Positions 58,172-64,000 of a stretch of DNA of 64,000 bases are shown one piece after another. Positions within the stretch are counted from its first letter, which is position 1. Every line of letters starts with the position of its first letter. Origin of the DNA: Shewanella sp. SR44-3 (GTDB lineage Bacteria > Pseudomonadota > Gammaproteobacteria > Enterobacterales > Shewanellaceae); the NCBI RefSeq assembly GCF_014163735.1, contig NZ_JACJDV010000001.1:186001-250000 (forward strand). The letters run 5' to 3'. Under the pieces are notes generated by a model. It was given only the letters and a program-made list of their open reading frames with translations. It searched no databases and had not been told where the DNA came from. A program made the position numbers and the translations under genes.

Positions 58172-61100
58172 CTACTTCACGGCTTCGCAGTGAAGGATAA
58201 GCAAGTTAAGTTCTCGAAGTGCCACTGAGAACTTAGCAAATTCATGGCTTTGTGAAACCTTGAAGTCCGCCAGCATGTGGAACCAGCGAGCAAGTAAAGC
58301 TTGGTTAGCCCCTATCCACTGCTTGATCACGCTATCGGCATCACAAGTATCAGTACAAGTACGTAATACCACAGAGCTTAACGCCCTTTGCTGCCAATCT
58401 AGCTCTTCGCGGAACGCGGCACGAGCCAATGCTTGCCAATGGTTTGCGACTGGCTGCGCACTGATCTGTGCTAAGAACCAATGTAGCTCAACTTTGGCAC
58501 CAAGCTTGAAATAAGTCTCAGACACAAGTTCTAAAGGCTTATTCTCAATCTGGGCAATTTGCGCGATATCTAAAGCTGAGAACAAGGTGCTCATCTTAGC
58601 AATCACTTGTGCCACAGGCTTAGGCACATTCTCTTTGGTTAACGAGTTAATTTCAGCAGAGATGGCTTTCACTTCTGCCGCTATCATGTACTTATCCACA
58701 TCAAGCTTTAGCTGCTCAAACACAGGCTTAAAGAAAGCCACAGTTTGTTCAATATTTTGCGCACGGTTACGATGACGAATAAACCAGCGACATGCACGGC
58801 GCATGTTACGGCGCAATTGATGCAGCATCTCACCTTGAACCACAGCTGGCACTATGCCGTTCAAATCTGTGATTGATTTAGTCAAATCTGCCAGACCAAA
58901 GACTTCTCGAGCCATAGTGTAGCAAATCGCGGCTTCAGCAACCGTAGCACCAGTTTCATCTTGCATACGCTGCACGAAGTTAAAGCCCATATCGTTAACC
59001 AATTCATTGGCAAGCGAGGTGGCAATAATTTCACCGCGAAGTGGATGATGCGTCATCTTAGATGCATAACGCTTCTGCAGTTTATTCGGGAAATATGCAA
59101 CCAACAGTTTACTTAAGAAAGTGTCTTCAGTGATTTCAGGGGTCACCAATTGTTCTTTTAGCACCATCTTGGCATACGCCACTAACACAGATAGCTCTGG
59201 GCGCGTTAATGGACGGCCATTGGCTAAGCGTTCAGTCAAATCTTCTTCTGTTGGCAGGAACTCAAGCGCTCTATCTAGCTTACCTTCTTTTTCAAGATGG
59301 TGAATAAACTGGATATGCTCTTTAAGTTGTGATGCACCATGAACTTGCGTCACAGAAATTGTACGGGTTTGATCTTTACAGTCTTGCAGTACAATTTCGC
59401 CCACTTCATCGGTCATTTCTTCAAGCAAAGTATTACGTTGCTTAACTGTTAATTCACCTTCTGCGACGAGCGTGTTTAAGAAAATCTTAATGTTAACTTC
59501 GTTGTCAGAGCAATCCACGCCGCCTACGTTATCCACGAAGTCAGTGTTAATACGTCCACCGTTAGCGGCATATTCAATACGACCTAACTGAGTACAACCT
59601 AAGTTACCACCTTCACCTATGATTTTAGCTCTAAGCTCATTACCATTAACACGCAATGCATCGTTAGCACGATCACCAACTTCAGCATGAGTTTCACGGG
59701 TAGCTTTAACATAAGTACCAATGCCGCCGTTCCAAACTAAGTCTACTGGCATTTTCAGTAGGGCTTTCATCAGCTCAGTTGGAGTCATGGCTTCTTTGTC
59801 TGTTTCAAGCATCTGCTGAATTTCAGCAGTGAGCTTAATCGACTTAGCTGAACGCAAGAAAATGCCGCCGCCTTTAGAAATTAATTTGCTGTTGTAATCT
59901 TCCCAGCTTGAGCGTGGTAACACAAACAAGCGCTGGCGTTCAGCAAAACTGGCTGGAACATCTGGCGTTGGATCGATAAAAATGTGCATATGGTTAAAGG
60001 CAGCCACAAGCTTAGTGTGCTCAGATAACAACATGCCGTTACCGAATACATCACCCGCCATATCGCCTATGCCCACACAGGTAAAATCTGTGGTTTGGCA
60101 ATCGGTACCGATTTCACGGAAGTGACGTTTAACTGACTCCCACGCACCTTTAGCGGTAATGCCCATCTTCTTATGATCGTAACCGTTACTGCCACCTGAG
60201 GCGAACGCATCACCTAACCAAAAGTTAAACTCTAAGGCGATAGCATTGGCGATATCAGAAAAAGTTGCAGTGCCTTTATCGGCTGCAACCACTAAGTAAG
60301 GATCATCTTCATCATGGCGCACCACATCAATCGGAGGCACCACTTGACCATTAACTATGTTATCTGTGATATCTAATAGTGCGCGAATAAAGATACGGTA
60401 ACAGTTTTGACCTTCAGCAAAAATAGCTTCACGACCACCATCAACAGGCATCTGCTTACAGACAAAACCGCCTTTAGCACCCACAGGAACAATAACAGTA
60501 TTTTTAACTTGCTGTGCCTTTACCAGACCTAAGACTTCGGTACGGAAATCTTCACGTCTGTCAGACCAACGCAAACCACCACGGGCCACTTTACCGCCAC
60601 GTAAATGCACACCTTCAACTCTTGGCGAGTAGACAAAAATCTCAAACTTAGGCAATGGCTTTGGCATTTCCGGAATAAGATTAGGTGAGAACTTAAACGA
60701 AATTGAGGCTTTATAATCACCAGTGTCAGTGGTCTGGTAGAAGTTTGTTCTCAATGTTGCATTGATTAAGTCCAAATAACGACGAATGATCCTGTCGTCA
60801 TCTAGGCTAGACACATCATCGAGTTGCTTATTAATTTGCTCTAGGAATTTGTTTAGGGTGCGGGTCTTTAACTTAGGGTTAAACTTACGCACAAACATCT
60901 TCACTAACAGCTCAGCAATCTTTGGATAACGGCTGAATGTTTCTTCTATGTATGATTGACTAAAGGTGGCATCAATTTGACGCATGTATTTAGCATAAGC
61001 ACGTAAAATCGACACTTCACGGCCAGTTAAACCCGTTGATAACACCATGCGGTTAAAGCCGTCATCTTCAAGATGCTTTTGCCACACTTGCGATAAAGAC

Positions 61101-63019
61101 GTTTGAAATCTGTCTTGGCTATCAGCAATATTTGGTTTAGCTGCACCTTGGACTGTCATTAAAAAGTCTAAGATCCAGAAGGTGGCACCATCAGTGGTTT
61201 TTACTTCATAAGGGCGCTCATTAATTACCCGCAAGCCAAAGTTTTCCAGCATTGGCAAGACATCAGATAGATGAATAGGCTCATCCTTATGGAACAGTTT
61301 TAAACGCACTTTATTGTCGGTTAATGCTGTTTCCTGTGGCTGATAAAACAACATGCCCAGCTTGTGCTCATCATCTAGCGCTTCAAGATGTTCAAGATCC
61401 ACTACCGCTGAACTTGGTAACACATCTTCTTTATAGCTTGGTGAAAATGAACTCAAGTAACGTTTACTAAGTGCAGTGCCTTTTTGCTCACCTAAAGCAT
61501 TGTTTAGTGAGGCATTAAGTTTATCTTCCCACGAACGAGCTGCTTCAAATAAATTCTTCTCGATTGCGGCCACATCGATATCCATATTGTTATTGTCAAC
61601 TTTGATAATGTAATGGGTACGAGCCAAAGTTGATTCAGAGAAATAAGTGGTAAATTCCACTTCCTCTGTTGATTTAAAATGCTGAGCTAAGATACGCTGA
61701 GTATCTTGACGTAACTTAGTGTTATATCTATCTTTTGAGACATAGACTAAACAAGACAAGAAGCGGCCAAAACCGTCCTTACGAACAAACAATTTCAGTT
61801 TGTCTCTGTCTTGCATTTCAAGCACGCCTTGGGCGATGTTTGCCAGCTCTTTGTCTTTGGCTTGAATAAGCTCATCTCTTGGGAAGTTCTCCAAGATATT
61901 CATCATGGCTTTATAGTCATGTGAACGCGGTGCTAATCCAGAACCATCGAGAATGCGCTGGACTTTTTCAGCCAGTAACGGAATTTCTCGTGGTGAACGG
62001 TTATACAAATTCGAGGCATAAAGACCGATAAATCTATCTTCACCGACCACGTTACCTTTCTTATCGAAACGCTTTACCCCGATATAGTCCACATAAGCGG
62101 GACGGTGAACGCGGCTTTTGGCAGAGCTCTTAGTTAATACTAATAGAGTTTCATCTAAGGCTTCTTTGCGGGCAGATTCAGAGAAACTAGAAAGCTTTAA
62201 GGTTTTTTCAACCACATTGGCTTTACTCGACTTATTCATCAATCCTAGGCTTGATGAGAGGTCGGGGACTAGCTCCACATCGCCTTCGACTCGGTTAAGC
62301 TCGTAGTAACGGTAACCTAACAAGGTAAAGTGATGGTTATTAAGATAAGTTAAGAAATTAACCGCTTCATCCATTTCCGCTTTCGGTCCAGGGAAAGGAC
62401 GCTTAGGTAGCTGCTTAATCGTCTCAGTGAGTGTGTCTGACATTTTTTGCCAATCATTCACAGAATCAGCGACGTCACCTAATACCGAAGCCAATTCTTT
62501 TTCAATGGCCTTGATTTCAGCATCATTGCTACGGCGATCAATTTCCACTAAGAATACAGCAACATTGTCAGCGCCCTTAGAGGCCTCGTTAACAAATGTC
62601 ACTTGTGATACTTGATCATCTTTACGTACAACCGCCAGTGGCGTGTGTAACATCACGTGAGCCGTTACACCTAAACGCTTTAATGCCATGGCGATAGAAT
62701 CGACCAAGAACGGCATATCTGGCTGAATAATTTCAATAATACTGTGGGTCGATTGCCAACCATGCTTAGCTTGGCTGGGGTTAAACACGCGGATATGAGT
62801 TTCTTTTTCAGTGGTTTGGTTTAGGGCATTCCATAGACTCACTACGGCGCCATATAAATCACTGTCATTTCGTGCGTTTAAATCATCTTTAGACATGTGA
62901 GCGTAGAGGCAATGGGCAAATTGCTCCACTTGAGTTGCTTGTGAATTAGGGATTTTGGTATGAATTAATTGCACTACGTTTTCGAGTAGTACTGAAGGCA
63001 TTGCATCTTTCAAGGCCAT
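58172..63019 (-). CDS. gdhB: NAD-specific glutamate dehydrogenase, large (180-kDa) type
   Basis: 1615-aa catabolic enzyme that deaminates glutamate to 2-oxoglutarate. It belongs to the L_180 class, with long N-terminal ACT-like regulatory domains (about 1-700), a central catalytic domain (RVEGVHLRGGKVARGGLRWSDRREDFR, then VPVGAKGGF with the catalytic Lys, and GIGDMAGDVFGNGML), and a C-terminal helical domain. Length and layout match known Pseudomonas and Shewanella enzymes. It is a single gene, expected to be induced by arginine or glutamate catabolism. Confidence 0.96.
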   Translation of the reverse strand: MALKDAMPSVLLENVVQLIHTKIPNSQATQVEQFAHCLYAHMSKDDLNARNDSDLYGAVVSLWNALNQTTEKETHIRVFNPSQAKHGWQSTHSIIEIIQPDMPFLVDSIAMALKRLGVTAHVMLHTPLAVVRKDDQVSQVTFVNEASKGADNVAVFLVEIDRRSNDAEIKAIEKELASVLGDVADSVNDWQKMSDTLTETIKQLPKRPFPGPKAEMDEAVNFLTYLNNHHFTLLGYRYYELNRVEGDVELVPDLSSSLGLMNKSSKANVVEKTLKLSSFSESARKEALDETLLVLTKSSAKSRVHRPAYVDYIGVKRFDKKGNVVGEDRFIGLYASNLYNRSPREIPLLAEKVQRILDGSGLAPRSHDYKAMMNILENFPRDELIQAKDKELANIAQGVLEMQDRDKLKLFVRKDGFGRFLSCLVYVSKDRYNTKLRQDTQRILAQHFKSTEEVEFTTYFSESTLARTHYIIKVDNNNMDIDVAAIEKNLFEAARSWEDKLNASLNNALGEQKGTALSKRYLSSFSPSYKEDVLPSSAVVDLEHLEALDDEHKLGMLFYQPQETALTDNKVRLKLFHKDEPIHLSDVLPMLENFGLRVINERPYEVKTTDGATFWILDFLMTVQGAAKPNIADSQDRFQTSLSQVWQKHLEDDGFNRMVLSTGLTGREVSILRAYAKYMRQIDATFSQSYIEETFSRYPKIAELLVKMFVRKFNPKLKTRTLNKFLEQINKQLDDVSSLDDDRIIRRYLDLINATLRTNFYQTTDTGDYKASISFKFSPNLIPEMPKPLPKFEIFVYSPRVEGVHLRGGKVARGGLRWSDRREDFRTEVLGLVKAQQVKNTVIVPVGAKGGFVCKQMPVDGGREAIFAEGQNCYRIFIRALLDITDNIVNGQVVPPIDVVRHDEDDPYLVVAADKGTATFSDIANAIALEFNFWLGDAFASGGSNGYDHKKMGITAKGAWESVKRHFREIGTDCQTTDFTCVGIGDMAGDVFGNGMLLSEHTKLVAAFNHMHIFIDPTPDVPASFAERQRLFVLPRSSWEDYNSKLISKGGGIFLRSAKSIKLTAEIQQMLETDKEAMTPTELMKALLKMPVDLVWNGGIGTYVKATRETHAEVGDRANDALRVNGNELRAKIIGEGGNLGCTQLGRIEYAANGGRINTDFVDNVGGVDCSDNEVNIKIFLNTLVAEGELTVKQRNTLLEEMTDEVGEIVLQDCKDQTRTISVTQVHGASQLKEHIQFIHHLEKEGKLDRALEFLPTEEDLTERLANGRPLTRPELSVLVAYAKMVLKEQLVTPEITEDTFLSKLLVAYFPNKLQKRYASKMTHHPLRGEIIATSLANELVNDMGFNFVQRMQDETGATVAEAAICYTMAREVFGLADLTKSITDLNGIVPAVVQGEMLHQLRRNMRRACRWFIRHRNRAQNIEQTVAFFKPVFEQLKLDVDKYMIAAEVKAISAEINSLTKENVPKPVAQVIAKMSTLFSALDIAQIAQIENKPLELVSETYFKLGAKVELHWFLAQISAQPVANHWQALARAAFREELDWQQRALSSVVLRTCTDTCDADSVIKQWIGANQALLARWFHMLADFKVSQSHEFAKFSVALRELNLLILHCEAVK

Positions 63020-63240
63020 TTTGCAGATTCCTTAAGCGTCTATGGCAGCGCTCTTATCATTATTTGGATGCTTCGGCTTGTTGACTCAAAGTATGACCTC
63101 TGAGAACTGACACAAAGTCTATTACTAATTTGGTGTCATTTCGAGGAAAATTTTAGTGGTAGATCCTCTGCAAATCCAGTATTTACAGGTTTTTCTTGTT
63201 ACTGGTGACAATAAACCCGCTAAATCAGCCTAACTATGCA

Positions 63241-63269
63241 AAAAAACAGGGAGCCTAAGCTCCCTGTTT
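63241..63269. terminator. terminator of the MMPL-type gene
   Basis: AAACAGGGAGC CTAA GCTCCCTGTTT with six A to its left, which read as T on the minus strand. It lies 42 bases after the stop of the transporter gene. The remaining bases up to gdhB (63270-63310 and 63020-63240) hold nothing else recognisable apart from the gdhB promoter. Confidence 0.9.
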
Positions 63270-63310
63270 CATTTCTTCATACCCAGTATAGGCCTAGGTT
63301 GCAGCTTGAT

Positions 63311-64000
63311 TTAGCTCGGTTTACGCCAAAAAACGGCCGCGAGTGCTGGTAGGATAATTATCGCACCTAACATATTTACTAAAAACATAAAGGTTAATAA
63401 AATTCCCATATCCATCTGGAACTTAAGCGCAGAGAAGAACCAAGTGCTCACCCCTATGGCCAAAGTAAGGCCGGTGAAAATAACTGCACTGCCCCGCTCA
63501 ACCAAGGCTTCAAAGTAAGCCTGCTGTACCGCCATGCCATTACTGAGTTTATTAGACATAGTCGATAAGATATAAATACCGTAGTCCACACCAATACCCA
63601 CCCCCAAGGCAATAACAGGTAAAGTACTCACTGCTAAGCCAATATCTAGCAATGTCATTAAGGCTTGCGCCAAGGTCGAGACCACATAAAGTGGAATAAT
63701 CACAGCTACGGTAGCTTTTAATGACTTAAAGCTGATTAAACACAAAATAAACACTGCGCCATAAACATAAATCATCATAGGCAACTGAGCTTCACTAACG
63801 GCTTCATTAGTTGCTGCCATTACGCCCACTGGGCCAGATGCAAGCTTAAAGCTTAACTCATCATTATTAAGCTCCGCCGCAACCGCTTTGACTTTAGTAA
63901 CCACAGTATTAATGGTGTCAGCTTTATGATCTTTAAGGAATAGATACACAGGCATCACAGAACAATTACCGTTTAATAAACCCGACGTTGTTGGTACCTG
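63311..64000 (-). CDS. RND superfamily (MMPL/SSD-like) exporter, C-terminal part
   Basis: The reading frame stays open to the window edge, so the gene starts outside; the last 229 or so codons are present. Five hydrophobic helices are seen, with GVGIGVDYGIYILSTM, typical of the Asp-bearing helix of MMPL/SSD-type RND transporters of lipid-like substrates, and FTGLTLAIGVSTWFFS. An internal GTG/ATG at 63958 is not the true start. The substrate is unknown; often paired with a DUF1329-type partner, not seen here. Confidence 0.85.
   Translation of the reverse strand, partial: QVPTTSGLLNGNCSVMPVYLFLKDHKADTINTVVTKVKAVAAELNNDELSFKLASGPVGVMAATNEAVSEAQLPMMIYVYGAVFILCLISFKSLKATVAVIIPLYVVSTLAQALMTLLDIGLAVSTLPVIALGVGIGVDYGIYILSTMSNKLSNGMAVQQAYFEALVERGSAVIFTGLTLAIGVSTWFFSALKFQMDMGILLTFMFLVNMLGAIIILPALAAVFWRKPS

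Overview
The window is chromosomal DNA from a gammaproteobacterium, most probably a Shewanella. This rests on gene orders I recognise from that genus rather than on a database search: prpB-prpC-acnD under a GntR regulator, bioA/bioBFCD, thrS-infC-rpmI-rplT, ftsK-lolA-rarA-crcB-serS beside lrp/ald, bamC-dapA/gcvR-bcp, and gdhB-pyrD-zapC. Almost everything reads on the minus strand.

Layout. 0-3.3 kb: methylcitrate cycle operon (GntR regulator, prpB, prpC, partial acnD) with a promoter bracketed by two TTGTCGACAA operators and a third copy inside the regulator gene. 3.4-8.9 kb: biotin synthesis, bioBFCD divergent from bioA across a BirA operator. 9-12.1 kb: thrS-infC-rpmI-rplT; infC appears to start at AUA. 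12.4-14.7 kb: CPXCG protein, ribE, MATE pump. 14.9-16.1 kb: two identical tRNA-Val(GAC) genes among six altered tRNA-Val-like copies and three terminators. 16.1-18.1 kb: HEPN protein, 5'-nucleotidase, small membrane protein.

18.3-32.6 kb is the most interesting part: one defence operon of eight tightly packed genes (hsdR, hsdM, hsdS, a DUF6161-like membrane coiled-coil protein, an M15-peptidase-like protein, mcrB, mcrC, and a 259-aa protein). Immediately upstream lies a sigma54 activator whose N-terminal domain looks like a CARF ligand sensor, and a well-formed -24/-12 promoter (TGGCATTATCATTGCT) lies between this regulator and hsdR. The arrangement reads as an inducible island that joins restriction of unmodified DNA (type I) to restriction of modified DNA (McrBC type), switched on through a small-molecule or nucleotide sensor.

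33.2-64 kb is housekeeping: serS, crcB, rarA, lolA, ftsK, lrp, ald, a GAF-GGDEF-EAL protein, an RNA m5C methyltransferase, an RND efflux pump, bamC, dapA, gcvR, a bcp-type peroxiredoxin, a cation/proton antiporter, zapC, pyrD, the giant NAD-glutamate dehydrogenase and the 3' part of an MMPL-type exporter. No insertion sequence, integrase or CRISPR array was seen.
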